Source: Zygnema cylindricum
Taxonomy: Eukaryota; Streptophyta; Zygnematophyceae; Zygnematales; Zygnemataceae
Length of the DNA: 64,000 nucleotides
Reading direction: 5' to 3'
NCBI GenBank assembly: GCA_037447655.1
Contig: JBBHKE010000114.1
Coordinates: 62,001-126,000 of the forward strand
Shown here: positions 47,475 to 59,634 of the stretch, in pieces
Position numbering within the stretch: the stretch's first letter is position 1
How the letters are laid out: the number at the start of each line of letters is the position of its first letter
Translations under genes and position numbers: made by a program
The notes under the pieces: generated by a model
Told to the model about the DNA's origin: nothing
The model's input: only the letters and a program-made list of their open reading frames with translations
Database searches by the model: none

Positions 47475-49354
47475 AGTCGTTCCCAAAAAGATAGGAGTGA
47501 AACCATGATTGCAGATTCAGGGGAGATCCGAGATACAGAAACCTCATCGGAAACCTCACATACTCATAAAGACCTCGAGGAGATAGAAGAAGGGTGACCA
47601 CAACCGACTTTCATAGACAAGGGAGCCGATGAGATAGTGAGAAGAAACCCAAAACTTCCATCCATTCCAGCTTCGGAGTTTGAGGGAGCAAGGAGGAGCA
47701 GCAAAAGATTATAGGAAAAACAAGCTGCTCATAAGGTAACTAAGCTATCTCACCCTGATGAGCCTCAGTCTTACTCGGAGGCAGTGAATAGTCCAGAGAA
47801 AGAAAGATGGATTAGAGCTAGATGGCTTCTATCATGGAAGCAAATACTTGGGAACTAGCGGAATGTCCTCCAAATAGAAAACATATTGGGTGTAAATGGG
47901 TATTTAAACTAAAGCTGAACCCAGATAATACTATTAAGAGATATAAGGCTCGATTGGTAGCGAAGGCGTTCACCCAAAAGGAGGGGATTGACTATGAGGA
48001 GACCTTTGCTCTAGTTGTTCGGTTCCCATCAATAAGGATTCTCCTCAGTCTGGCTGATGCGGATGACATGGAAATCCACCCGATGGACATTAAGACCGCT
48101 TTTCTTAATCGTGAGTTAGAGGAAGAAATTTTCATGAGACAACCCGAGGGGTTCGTGGAAGAAGGAGAAGAAAGCAAAGTTTGCAGGCTCATAAAGTCTT
48201 TATATGGACTGAAGCAGGCTCCCCGACAGTGGAATAAGAAACTAGATGAGTTTCTTACCGGTCTGGGATATATCCGTATCAGCTCTGACCATTCTATCTA
48301 TATGTTTGAAGATGAGAATGGTGTCATTTTTATTGCAATATATGTGGATGATCTGCTTGTGTTGAGTAAATCTTTGGAAAAGATAAATAGGCTAAAGAAA
48401 GATCTTAGGTGCAAATTTGATATGAAGGATTTAGGGGAGGCAAAATATATGTTGGGGATCTAAATGGAGAGAGATAGGGGGGAAAAGATTATCAAACTTA
48501 CTCAAAAAGAAGCAATAGGAAATATGCTTGAGAAATTCCAGATGGAAAATGCTAACAGTTGTACCACTCCCATAGACTTGAAAAAGTAAGTGATGGGAGT
48601 GTAGAAGGAGGACTGATGATCTTTGATGATCAGATGAGTCCAAAGGAGAGAGAGTTTATGAAGTCTATCCCTTATAGACAAGTCGTAGGAAGTTTAATGT
48701 ATTTTATGAACTGTACCAAGCCGGACATAGCGACACCAGTTGGAGTACTCAGTAGGAGTCTTAATGATCCTAAGAAGGGAGACTGGGAGGCAGACAAGAG
48801 AGTCATGAGATATCTGGTTGGAACCAAAGAATTATGGTTGCATTTGGGAGGGGAGCACACTGATATCACCACTTGGAGTGATGCCAGTTATGGGGATGCA
48901 CCTATGAGAAGATGCACTTCTGGATATGTTTTGTTTGTGGGGGAAGGTGCTTGCTGTTGGAGCAGTAAGAAACAAAAGGTGGTTGCCCAGTCTACTATAG
49001 AGGGTGAGTAAATGGGGTCTTATTCTGCTGTAAAAGAACTAATGTGGGTGAAGTCATTGTTGCAATAAATGTGATATATGAAGGAGGGAGTGCATGAAAT
49101 CTTTTGCGATAATCAAGGTGCAATCGCAATTGCAGCCAATCCAAAACACCATTTCAAAGCAAAACATATAGACATAACATTAAGCTTCGTAAGAGAAAAA
49201 GTTGAAAATAAAATTTTAAATCTTGTGTATAGACCTGATTAAGAAATGGTGGCTGACATGATGACCAAACCTGTGCCCTCTCCTAAATTAAAATATTGTC
49301 CGGAAAAATGCGGGTTGGAAGAAAATTTAAAATAAGACTAGAAAATAAGGGGAG

Positions 49355-50393
49355 TGTTGAAATTAATAGATTTCTAGAGCATTTTCTAGGTTTAAATATG
49401 TTAGTATAAAAGAAAAGAAATGGACGGGCAGCCTGCCTCCACCTCTCCTCTCTCTAGCCCCCATACTTGTTGTAGTCACTGAAGGATAGAGAGGGTGGTT
49501 GAACCATGGCTGCCTTAGTTCAACAGGCAGTTATTTTTAGTAGGTTACTAAAAATATACATGACGGATCCGGGATTTGATCCCGGTACCTGCGATTCGTC
49601 AATTTGGCAGATAGCAGTCAGCTTTATCTTATAAGACTAGGACCAATGCTAAGTGATATAGTATGTGATAGATAAATATATATTTAGGGAGGAACAAATC
49701 CATTTCACTAAAACTGTATACGGCATGCATAGATAAAGTTTTATGAAAGTACGAAGTACGACTCTATTTCAAAACGGATATCATGCATTTTGTTTCAAAA
49801 GTGAAACAAATGTCGCGCAAGTATTTATAACGGCTAAGATTGCGTCTCGCTGCAAATCCAACGGCGCACATCATCGCCAAAATCCCGGAGTGGTCACTTT
49901 GGCGTTTTGTGACGTGGCATGACCTGGAGCCACGTGGAGAGATGACATTCGGTCATGGGAATTCCGAGGAATGTACGGACGAGTGACAAGCAGACACGCG
50001 TCAGCTTAATAGCCTTGTCGTACATAGACCGTACAAAAGGTACACCGGCAGTAGTACTTTTTGGTACGGTACAGTAATCTGATTGGTCCGTACTTTAATA
50101 GATAGAAGTTATTAGAGGGAATCAGGACTTAGAAAATTTTGGTAGGTAGTCACCTCTCCCTTTGAGAGTTTGTTCAAATTGGCATTTTTACTGCCTCATA
50201 ACTTATCGGCTGGTTGGCCGTTTTCAGTGATTCTTTTTGCTACGGACTTAGGAGAGTCCACGCTGCATAAAGATGTAGTCAAACTGTCATTTTGCCTTCC
50301 TAGACAGTAGTGATTGTGGCTAGAAGTGGGTTAGTTAAATATTACCTAGAGGCTTCTTGTATTATGTGGTCGAATGGAGGACACAAAATTGCA
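49355..50393 (+). mobile_element. LTR-B5, 3' LTR of the full-length B element
   Basis: 1039 bp, preceded by the polypurine tract GAAAATAAGGGGAG and ending ACAAAATTGCA at 50393, then the right TTAGA duplication. T arm 49569-49585. The boundary comparison with LTR-B1 to B4 fixes the LTR end exactly at the CA before the primer site. Confidence 0.93.
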
Positions 50394-50711
50394 TTAGATT
50401 TGCGACGCTTTGTGGCATTCCCTAAGATTGGGAAAATAATAGTGTTACTACCGTGTCAGAGTTGCGATGCTTTGTTGGATTCCCTAAGATTTGCGAAAAA
50501 AATAGTGTTACTATTGTGTAAGATTTGCGACGTTAATCATGATGTCACGTACTTTCACGTTACCAAAGAGTACAAAGTACAATAATTTTGGATTGTATGG
50601 ACAATACAAATTTTTCTTTTTTTTTGGTTTTTGGTTGACACTGTAATTGACCGTTTTTTTTTCCTTGTGAATCAACCGACCGCAACTGCCCAACCCTCAA
50701 TGTGTCATTTT
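50394..50711. repeat. Right flank: continuation of the 64-bp satellite-like repeat
   Basis: 50394-50540 holds about 2.5 copies of the unit (TTTGCGACGCTTTGT, CCCTAAGATT, AATAGTGTTACTA). It matches the left flank near 26462-27085. 50541-50711 shows nothing recognisable except the MITE target duplication GTCATTTT at 50704-50711. Confidence 0.7.
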
Positions 50712-51514
50712 TAGCGTTGGGTATCGGGTAAATTCATATCGCGATAATTTCAATATTCGATTTATCGAATATCGATCGAAACACTCCTCGATATATCGTA
50801 CCGGGATCAATATAAGATATCGCGACGTATAGTATTTTTAAAATTTTATAATTTATATATTATGTTATTTTAGAGAAAATGACAAATTGTCTGATACGCC
50901 ACGTACGACGTGATTTTTGTTCACTCACTTAACGGTATACGCTGCAAAATGTAACCGACAAAAAAATACAAATTATGTAATTCAAATAACTACTTATTTA
51001 GTGCGTATAGAACTTGACATAGAAAAAGTTCACACTAATTTAGTCAAAGTATGATCTGAAATAAAGCATTTGCACTATTCGTTTCAGGCTTTCAGGCAGG
51101 AATACCTACCAATCTACAAACATATTGGTAGCCATTATTGCTTATCCATTTCCAACAACTAGTATTTTCTTATTTTTAAGGTTTATTTTTTGAAATGTAC
51201 AAAATTTAAAATTTCATTATTATTTTTATTAATTATATTTTGAATTGTACAAAATGTGAAAGTTTTTTTATTTTATTATTAATTTGGAGTAGAAGTAGCT
51301 ACAACTACCAACTACAGTAGCACTACTAAACAGCAGCAACAGTACAAGCAGAAGTTGCAAGAATAGTTTTTTTTTTTTTTTTAAAGCCTCGATATATCGG
51401 GGATATATCGTGATATTTAGCTTTTCAATATATCGAAGCAATATACTGATTATCGCGTACCTGAAATTCGATACATATCACATATCCGCAAATGATCGTC
51501 AATACCCAACAATA
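50712..51514. mobile_element. hAT-like element, family M1 copy 2
   Basis: Ends TAGCGTTGGGTATCG (50712) and CAATACCCAACAATA (51514) are flanked by the perfect 8-bp duplication GTCATTTT (50704-50711 and 51515-51522). Both subterminal zones match M1 copy 1 in inverse orientation, including CGATATATCG repeats and a T run before the end. The 803-bp element has a longer, AT-rich centre than copy 1 and no transposase. Confidence 0.93.
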
Positions 51515-51557
51515 GTCATTTTATTCTCTTCAAAAGGTAGGGATAAATATAAGATAT

Positions 51558-52584
51558 TGAAACTCTGAGACCTCCATAAGTCCTCAGAGTGGACATCTTC
51601 CAAGAAGCCTCTAAGATAACCCTGACCCCTTTCTGTTTCAGCAAGAACAACTGGCACCTTGGCAGACAAAAACTTTGATGAACTTCACCCTTGTGAAGGC
51701 AAGACTCCTCTGAGTCGATAGCAAAAAGAATCTCTGAATTTGCTCCCCTGAGCAGTAAGTTAAGGAGGGTCAAAGCTCACCTTTTGTATAGAAGCTCTCT
51801 GGGAGAGAGGGTCATATCTCCTAATTTTTCTAAGTCCTATCTCTCTCACAAACTCTATCTACTGATGTATGGAGCCAATCAGATTACTCCTCCGTACACA
51901 AAAGTACAACTGTCGGTGTACTTTCTATACGAACATTGTACGACATGCCCTAAATGTTGACACGTGGTATATCCGGATTCGCTCATTTAATCCTCGGAGA
52001 TGCCGCGATCCAATGTCATTCCGCCACGTGTCATCCGATGTGGCGATGATCAAAAATCGCCGAAATTCTCTCCCGCAATCTCGGCGTTTAATTTGGCCGT
52101 CAGATTAAATTCACATTTAATCGTAGCTGTAATAAATACATTCGCGGTATTCAATTATTATCCGTACCTTAATCCGTACTTTTACATTACTGGATCTATG
52201 TCTCCCGTAAAACTATTTCAGTTAAATGAACTATCCTACGTATTAATGTTTAATTGATTATCAAACCCTACACTAAGTAACACTATCTTTAAACTTTAAC
52301 GGTTAAAGCTACCGGCTTCAGGCTGTTTACCGGCCGACAAGTTCCAGGATCAAATCCTGGAGGTGTCACATATAAATTTAGTAAATAAACCCCTACTAAT
52401 ATTTATATCCCGTAAACCTCTAGATAGCCTAGGTAGCCATGGCTCTAGCTTCCTCTCCAATTTCTCAATGACTGCGACAAGTTTGAGAGTTGGAGAGAGA
52501 AGTTAGAGGTAGACTGCCTCGGCTTCTTTCTATATTTCTATTCAGACCTAGAAAATACTTTAAAAAAGACCATTAATTTTTACA
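51558..52584 (-). mobile_element. 3' LTR of copia element C
   Basis: 1027 bp on the minus strand, TGTAAAAATTAATGG (from 52584) to GAGTTTCA (51558). tRNA-like module on the plus strand at about 52290-52372: D-arm stem CTTT/AAAG, perfect T arm CCAGG-ATCAAAT-CCTGG (52344-52360) and partial acceptor pairing. Confidence 0.9.
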
Positions 52585-52597
52585 CTCCCCTTATTTT

Positions 52598-55500
52598 CTA
52601 GTCAATCTTTAATTTCAGACCACACTTCTCCCTGCAGAAAATTAGCTTAGGGGAAGGCACAAGTTTTGGTCATCATATCTGCTACCATCTCACTATGTGG
52701 TCGGTACTCTAAACTGATTATTTTGTTTTCTCTTTTCTCTCTAACAAAGCTGAGTCTAATGTCCATGTGTTTGGCTTTAAAATGATGTTTAGGATTGGCA
52801 AAAATAGCGATTGATGCCTGATTATCACAAAATATTTTCTGCACACCACTCTTAAGGTGACCAAGCTCACCAAGCAAAGACTTGACCCACATCAATTCTT
52901 TAACAGTAGAGCAAGAGGCCATATACTCAGCCTCCATGGTGGACGGAGCAATAACTTTTTTCTGTTTGCTACTCCAACAACAAGCCCCATCACCCACATA
53001 TAATACATATCCAGAAGTGCATCTCCTCATCGGAGCATCACCATAACTGGCATCACTCCAAGTAGTGATGTTAGTATTCTCCCCACCCAAATACAACCAT
53101 AGATCCCTAGTTCCTATCAAGTATCTAAGGACTCTCTTAGCTGCCTCCCAATCCCTCTTAGTGGGAGCATTTAGACTTCTACTCAGCACTCCTACAGCTG
53201 CAGCTAAATTCGCCTGGGTACAATTCAGAAAATAGATTAGACTTCCCACTACTTGCCTGTAAGGAATAGTCTGCATGAACTTTTGTTATTCAGGAGATAA
53301 TTCCTCGTCTAAGACTATGACTCCTCCTTCCTCACTCCCCTCGCTTCCCTTCTTCAACTCCATTGGAGTTGTACAACTATTAGCTTTATCCATTTAAAAT
53401 TTTTCAAGCATGTTCCCTATTGCTTCCTTTTGAGTCAATCTTATAATCTTTCTTTTTCGGTCTCTCTCTACTTCAATTCCCAAAATATATTTTGCTTCCC
53501 CCATATCCTTTATTTCAAATCTCCCCTTAAAATCAGTTTTCTGTATATTAATTTTTTCCATTGATTTACTTAAAACAAGCAAATCATCAACATAAATTGC
53601 AATAAATATAAAACCTTCCTCATCTTCGAAAACATAGATTGAGTGGTCTGAGCTGATCCGAATATATCCCAGATCGGTAAGAAACTCATCAAGCTTGGTA
53701 TTCCACTGTTGAGGCGTCTGTTTCAAACCATAAAGAGATTTAATCAGCCGGCAAACCTTACTCTCCTCTCCTTCCTCCACAAACCCTTCGGGTTGTCGCA
53801 TGAAGATCTCCTCTTCCATTTCTCCATGCAAAAAGGTTGTTTTGATGTCCATCTGGTGCACTTCCATGTCTTCCGCTGTTGCCAGACTGAGAAGTATGCG
53901 GACGGAGGGGAATCTGACGACTGGGGCAAAGGTTTCCTCGTAGTCAATTCCCTCTTTTTGTGTAAATCCCTTTGCCACTAATCGGGCCTTGTAGCGCTCG
54001 ATTGTATTATCGGGGTTCAGTTTTAATTTTAAAACCCCTTACAACTGATTGGTTTTCGGTTAGGTGGACAATCCACCACCTCCCAAGTATCGGCTGCCAT
54101 AATTGAGGCCTTCTCCTCATTGATTGATGTCTTCCACCGGTTTGTTTTTGGACAAGTCATCGCCTCTCCATAAGTCTGAGATTCATCTTGATGAGATAAT
54201 TTTCTTACCTTGTTATTAACATGTTTTTCTTGCAATCTTTTGCTAATTCTCCTCCCCCCCCTCAAAATCTGAGGCCGGAATAGATGGTTCTCGTGGATTT
54301 TTTCGAACAATCTCAGCTTCTCCCCTATCCCTTGATTCCGAAACAATTTCCACCACGTCTTCCGCTTCGGGTAGAGTTGTCACTGGAGTTTCCACAGCCG
54401 AGTCCTTTTCGGTCTGATTTATTCCTGCATGAATGTCATCTTCTCTAAAACCTGGATAGTTAGGAAGCTCAAAGTCATCGGAATTTTCTGACTCAATTGT
54501 GAATTTTACTGACTTTGTATATTTGAAGGGATCCACAGACTTTCTTTCATCCATAACTACTAGATGCTTTACTAAGATTAAATCTTCCCTTTTTAGATCA
54601 TAAACTCTATATCCTTTAACATCCTCATCATATCCTAATAAGTATCCCGGTTTTCCTTTAGGATCTAGTTTCCAATTAGACCGATCTGTATCTAGACTGA
54701 ATACTTGACTGCCGAAAACCTTTAAGTGAGATATGTTTGGTTTCCGGCCTGTCCATCTCTCATAAGGTGTTTGATCTTTTATAGTTGAAGTAATAACTCT
54801 ATTTTTAAGGTAATTAGCACAGTTCATTGCTTCTGCCCAAAACCTTTTTCCTATCTTCTTATCTGACAACATACTTCTAGCACTATTACTTAGTGTTTTA
54901 TTTAACGTTTCAGCTACCCCATTCTGTTCCGGGTTTTTTGGAATTGTCTTTTGGTGTTGAACCCCATCTTCCCTCAAAAAATCCTCAAACTGGTTGGAAG
55001 TATACTCTCCACCATTGTCACTCATTCTGTTGATTGGAGTTTCATGAAGTTTTTTGCTCCATGCTTTATATTGTCTAAAACAATCCTAAGCTTTGGACTT
55101 GTTTTTCAAAAAATACACTCCTGAATACCGAGACCAATCATCAGTGATAGTCATCATAAATCTCTTCCCCCCCGGGTGGGGTTACTTTAGCCGATCCCCA
55201 AATATCTGTGTGTACTAGATCTAGAATTTTTTCTCCCTTATAGGTGGCTGTTTTACGAAAGGGTAATCTGTGTGTTTTACCTTGAGCACATCCACTACAA
55301 TCACTTATATTATCATTCTCACTGAACTTAATCCCTTCCACCACTCGTATCTTTTTCATCTCTCTTAACTTGTCTAGATTCACATGCCCAAGCCTCTTAT
55401 GCCACATCATAATATCATAAACACCAGCATAATAAAGTTTCTTCTTTTCATTACTTAAAACCAGCCTAAACATCCCATGGCTACCTTTCTCAGCAATGAA

Positions 55501-56953
55501 ATAGACATCCTCATCAAAATTAGCAGTAAAGACTCCTTCCCTAGTGCTAGTAGAAAAACCCTTATCATCTAATACGGATGTAGAAATGAGGTATTTGTTC
55601 AGCTCCGGAATAAATAATACATCGCAGAATGTTACTATGGATGTCTTTCCTTCTACTAACACTTTCAAATCTACCTATCGTACAAGAGTAGTGGTGACTA
55701 TCCTCCCATCCCCGTACTCTATCTCTACGGTGGGAGTATTTTTTATCTTAGTGAACAGGTGTTTATCCTTACACATGTGCATGGAGGCACCTGAATCTAT
55801 TATCCAGCCTGCTTCACCTTTCAATCCACCGTAAGCACATTTCTGCCTTCGTGGAATTTCAACCTCATTTTTCACCTCCAACTCCTCATCCAAAAGGATC
55901 TCATCGTCATCGTCCTCGGATTCCGCCTCAAGTACTTGTGTGACAAGGGCCTTTTTCTTTCCTCTCGGGGTACCACCGGTCTGCCCCTCCTTTAACCGAA
56001 GCTCGGTTAGCTTAGTGCACTCTGCCAAATAGTGCCCCGGTTTCTTACAAAAATGACATAAACCATTGGGAGCCCTTGGTCCGAACTTGTCGGCCTGTTT
56101 TTTCTGCTCCCTACCCCCATAGTTTCCGACCGGTTTTCGCGAATCCTTGTTCCTCCAATCAGTCGCTGTTGCCAACGCTTGGCCACTCTTTCCTCCCCTT
56201 CGGATCTCAATCGTATTCTCCCGAACGAGAATCATCCCTACCACTGAGTTCCATATCCACCTTGAGTCCAGCAAGTCCTGCACACGGTTGACTATGTTCT
56301 GCAACTCATCGAGTAACTTCATCAGTAAATAGTTAACCTTTTCTTTTTCACTAAAATCTTTTCCCGCACTCTCTAGCTCCATGAAGAGTGTAGCAAGCTC
56401 ATTGCAAAAATCTAGCATTTTCCCTCCTTTGTATACATATACCTTAACTTTCTGATCAGCCAACTGTTGTTGCTGAATCGTACCACTTCAATACATCTCT
56501 ATGAGAGCCATCTACAGATCGGATGCCCTTTCTACCTGTAAATGAGAACATGCAAGTCCTTGAGTAAAATGGCGTAGGATGAAGTGCTTTGCCGCCATAT
56601 TGTTGAAATCCCAGGTTTGAGTATCATTCTCCTCGTTCCTCGGAATAGGTGTCATGATGTTGAACCAGTTGCTATTGGTGTGGTCGTCTCCTTCTCCGCT
56701 CCTTTGTCCACCACCTCCCCTTCTTTTGTCTCTTCCGTTGAAGATGGACCTGCTTTTTTGTGAATTTGCTTCCTTTAAACCCTGGAGGAATTCCAAGACT
56801 TGATGGACGCCCCAATCGTCCACTCACTTTCCCCCAAAACCTTTTTTCGCATAGAGCGCCTATCATCATACTTTCCCAGTATATGAAGCCAGTTCAATTA
56901 AAGATTGGTATCCTAGAAGGTGGGCCCATAGCCTGAAAATCTGAGACCTCCAT
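52598..56953 (-). pseudogene. Copia element C gag-pol, broken
   Basis: The gag start ATG (56953-56951) is inside the 5' LTR: MEVSDFQ, then a stop after IPIFN (about 56897), with further frame breaks in gag. Zinc knuckle CHFCKKPGHYLAEC (about 56045) is intact. Protease WIIDSGASMHMC (about 55800) is intact. Integrase has HKRLGHVNLDKL, CSGCAQGKTHRLPF, MSDNGGEYTS and NPEQNGVAETLN. RT (53978-53394) has KGFTQKEGIDYEETFAP and YVDDLL; RNase H (53276-52647) has the TTWSDASYGD and CCWSSKQKKV blocks. Breaks lie near 55670, 55085, 54245, 53395, 53290 and 52645. The final codons CGLKLKID-stop end at 52598, next to the polypurine tract. Confidence 0.9.
56919..56933 (-). other. Primer binding site, half-tRNA-iMet type (element C)
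   Basis: GGCTATGGGCCCACC follows the LTR terminal CA. It matches the site of A and B at 14 of 15 bases and again encodes AMGPP within gag. Confidence 0.75.
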
Positions 56954-57990
56954 AAGTCCTCAGAGTGGACAGCTTCCAAGAAGCTTCTAAGATAACCCTG
57001 ACGCCTTTGTGTTTCAGCAAGAACAACTGCCACCCTGGCAGACAAAAACACCGACCAACTTCAACCCTGTGAAGGCAAGACTCCCCTGAGTCGATAGCAA
57101 AAAGAATCTCTGAATTTGCTCCCCTGAGCAGTAAGTTATGGAGGGTCAAAGTTGACCTTTTGTATAGAAGCTCTCTGGGAGAGAGGGTCCTATCTCCGAA
57201 TTTTTCTAAGTCCTATCTCTCTCACAGACTCTATCTATTGATGTACGGAGCCAATCAGATTACTCCTCCGTACACCAATATACAGCTGTCGGTGTACTTT
57301 CTGTACGGCTATTGTACGACATGCCCTAAATGTGGACACATGGTATATCCGGATTCCCTCCCTTAATCCTCGGAGATGCCGCGATCCAATGTCATTCCGC
57401 CACGTGTCATCAGATGTGGCGATGATCAAAAACCGCCGAAATTCTCTTCCGCGATCTCGGCGTTTAATTTCGGACATCCAATTATATTCAGATTTATATG
57501 TAGCCGTAATAAACACATGCGCGGTATTCGTTTCGCTAAAGAAACAAATGCGCGGTATTCGTTTTTTATCCGTACCGTAATCCGTACTTTTACATTACTA
57601 GATCTATGTCTCCCGTAAAACTATTTCAGTTAATTGAACTATCTTACGTATTAATGTTTAATTAATTATCAAACCCTACACTACGTAACACTTTCTCTAG
57701 ACTTTAAGAGTTAAAGCTACTGGCTACAAGCTGTTTACCGGCAGGCAGGTTCCAGGATCAAATCCTGGAGGTGTCACATATAATTTTAGTAAATAAACCC
57801 CTACTAATATTTATATCCCGTAAACCTCTAGATAGCCTAGGTAGCCATGGCTCTAACTTCCTCAACAATTTCTCTGTGACTGCGACAAGTTTGAGAGTTG
57901 GAGAGAGAAGTTATAGGTAGACTGCCTCGGCTTCTTTCTATATTTCTATTCAGACCTAGAAAATACTTAAAAATATCATTAAATTCTATA
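56934..57990 (-). mobile_element. 5' LTR of copia element C
   Basis: About 1057 bp, aligned throughout with 51558-52584. The outer end reads TATAGAATTTAATG instead of TGTAAAAATTAATG, and no 5-bp duplication is seen (GATAT left of 51558, GGGGC right of 57990). The exact outer edge is therefore uncertain by a few bases. T arm on the plus strand at 57752-57768. Confidence 0.85.
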
Positions 57991-58149
57991 GGGGCAGGCA
58001 CCAATAGGGGTCGGGCGAAAAGATATTTTGAATGACCGTGATACACTTGAATCGATCCAACAAGGTTGCGTCTTCCCCAACTGTCTAAAGTTTAGTTATC
58101 TTGGTTTTAAACATGAATGGCGGCATATGAGTGGGAAAGAGGCATTTTA

Positions 58150-58818
58150 ATCCGGAAATAGGCAGACGGGACGAGGAAAGTGGTTCCTCCCCCGGCTAAC
58201 TGGGACACTGCTATTTTTCGCCTCCACCAACAATGTGGCCATTTTGGGCAGTAACGAACCACCTCCCTAGTCACAGCATCATATTTGTGGCACGGGTTCC
58301 GGACCCAAGTCAACCGGATTGTGGAGACGTGTTCTTCATGTGACCAAGTTAAAGAAGCTTTTGACATAAAGCGAGGTGCCCTACTTAATTCATTTCCTTC
58401 CGGGGAATGTTTTATTGGTGGTCTCTAGATCTGTTGGGCCCTCTCCCCATCAGCAAACGAGGGAACCACTTTGTATTGGTACTGATAGAGCATTTTTCCA
58501 AGTGGATCGAATTGTTGGTCTTACCCTGGAAGGAGTTGCGTGCTATTGCGGACGCATTCTAGCAAAGAGTGTTCTCCCAATTTTGGGCACCAACCAAACT
58601 TTTGACCAACCAGGGCTCCGAATTTGCGAGGAATTCTCCAACTTGTAGGAATTTTGCCTCATCGACCACCGACTAACCAGCCAAGACCACCCACAAGCCG
58701 ACGGTTTGGCCGAAAGGTGTGTATAGACAGTGAAGCGGTGGCTGCGCAAATATGTTGTTGACAAAGATTTGGGAGAGTGGGATAGAAGGGTGCCTTAGAT
58801 TACTATGGCGTACATATT
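58150..58818 (+). pseudogene. Ty3/gypsy integrase relic
   Basis: VETCSSCDQVKEAFDIKRGALL (about 58321-58386) is the CX2C end of an integrase zinc domain. From 58428 DLLGPLPISKRGNHFVLVL leads into EHFSKWIELLVLP, a Ty3/gypsy integrase core; the usual second Asp of the VD.FSKW block is Glu (IEHFSKW). A TAG ends this frame at 58560. Further frames give TNQGSEF, then HPQADGLAERC and a last MAYI. Several stops and frameshifts are present. It is cut at 58818 by insertion of element E. 57991-58150 is unassigned. Confidence 0.75.
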
Positions 58819-59634
58819 TGTTGGTTTTGAAAACCTTTAGTTCTCTCTATATCTCGTGTGTGAGAAAGAGAGTCTAAACTTAGCCGGTTTTTGTGTACAA
58901 AATAATTTGACATAGACAAGATGTGGTTTGATATGTAACTCCAAAAGGAGTTTACAGATTTGGTACACACTATGTACACGTGTCGGTCTGTGGGGAAGTC
59001 AAGCTTGGTTGAGTTGGTTGACAAAGTACATATTTACTTGAGGGGAAAAATTTACACGTGGAGGTTCATCTTCGGTGATGAATGAATACGCAGACAGCTG
59101 ACAGAGTTCGCCATCATTTTGGAAGAGAAATATTGACCGAGCCGTCATTTCAGCGGACTAACTTTGACTGCGTACTTTAGAAGCGGCTAGGGTTGAGGAT
59201 TGATGTAAATACTTTTACGGTAGATGGCGGGGTTTAGTTTGATTAATGTTTAGTGTACCAACACACCACGGTAAATGTGGTACGGATTAGATCAGTTGTT
59301 TGTTCACTTTGTATATGTAGGACTTAGAATATTTTGGAGTTAGGATTTCAGTGAATGGAAAACTGCGAAGCAGTTTTTGTGTCTTTTTGAATTGCAAGAT
59401 CATTGTGATATTTTGGCAAAACCCTGTGAAATTTTGCATGTGGATTCTTTGTTACACTTTATATATTGTGGCTAATTTGCACACCTAGTGTAATTCTGGT
59501 TTGCGTGGGGCTTCATTGTGAAGTCGGTCTTTTTGTGGTTTTCGAGAGAGTTTCCTCTTTTGTAATCTAAATATTATGGCAACTGCTGGTGCGTCTTCTT
59601 CCTCCTCTTGTTCACTGGTTGCCTCAAATCAGCA
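58819..59634 (+). mobile_element. 5' LTR of copia element E
   Basis: TGTTGGTTTTGAAAACC starts at 58819, after ATATT. It is collinear with the 3' LTR from 63728. The end at CA 59634 is inferred by analogy with A-D, because the 3' LTR leaves the window after 273 bp. If right, the gag ATG (59576) and 19 codons lie inside the LTR. No tRNA-like module is seen. Confidence 0.8.

Larger units (their letters stand above)
39082..49338 (+). pseudogene. Copia family B gag-pol, heavily broken and split by element D
   Basis: The first part is 39082-41538 and the second 47480-49338. Gag has several stops and frame shifts, and its zinc knuckle reads CHFFKKPGHFLVDC, with the second Cys lost. The protease motif is WIIHSGAS (about 40197), so the catalytic Asp is replaced by His. 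GAG-pre-integrase (HKRLGHVHFDRL, CSGCAQGKAHRLPF) and the integrase PEQNGVAERLNQ remain. RT (47822-48463) has YVDDLL and KAFTQKEGIDYEETF. RNase H (about 48655-49338) has the TWSDASYGD and CCWSSKKQKV blocks. Additional stops lie at about 48461, 49011 and 49066. Element D sits in the integrase-RT linker. Not autonomous. Confidence 0.9.
27086..50398 (+). mobile_element. Compound copia locus bounded by one TTAGA duplication
   Basis: TTAGA at 27086-27090 and at 50394-50398 flanks a TG...CA-bounded block of 23.3 kb. The block contains three tandem hybrid units (LTR-B starts at 27091, 31445 and 34744), then a full B element (38031-50393) that holds element D. A single 5-bp duplication means one original integration. 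The extra units were added later by recombination, not by separate insertions. Confidence 0.88.
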
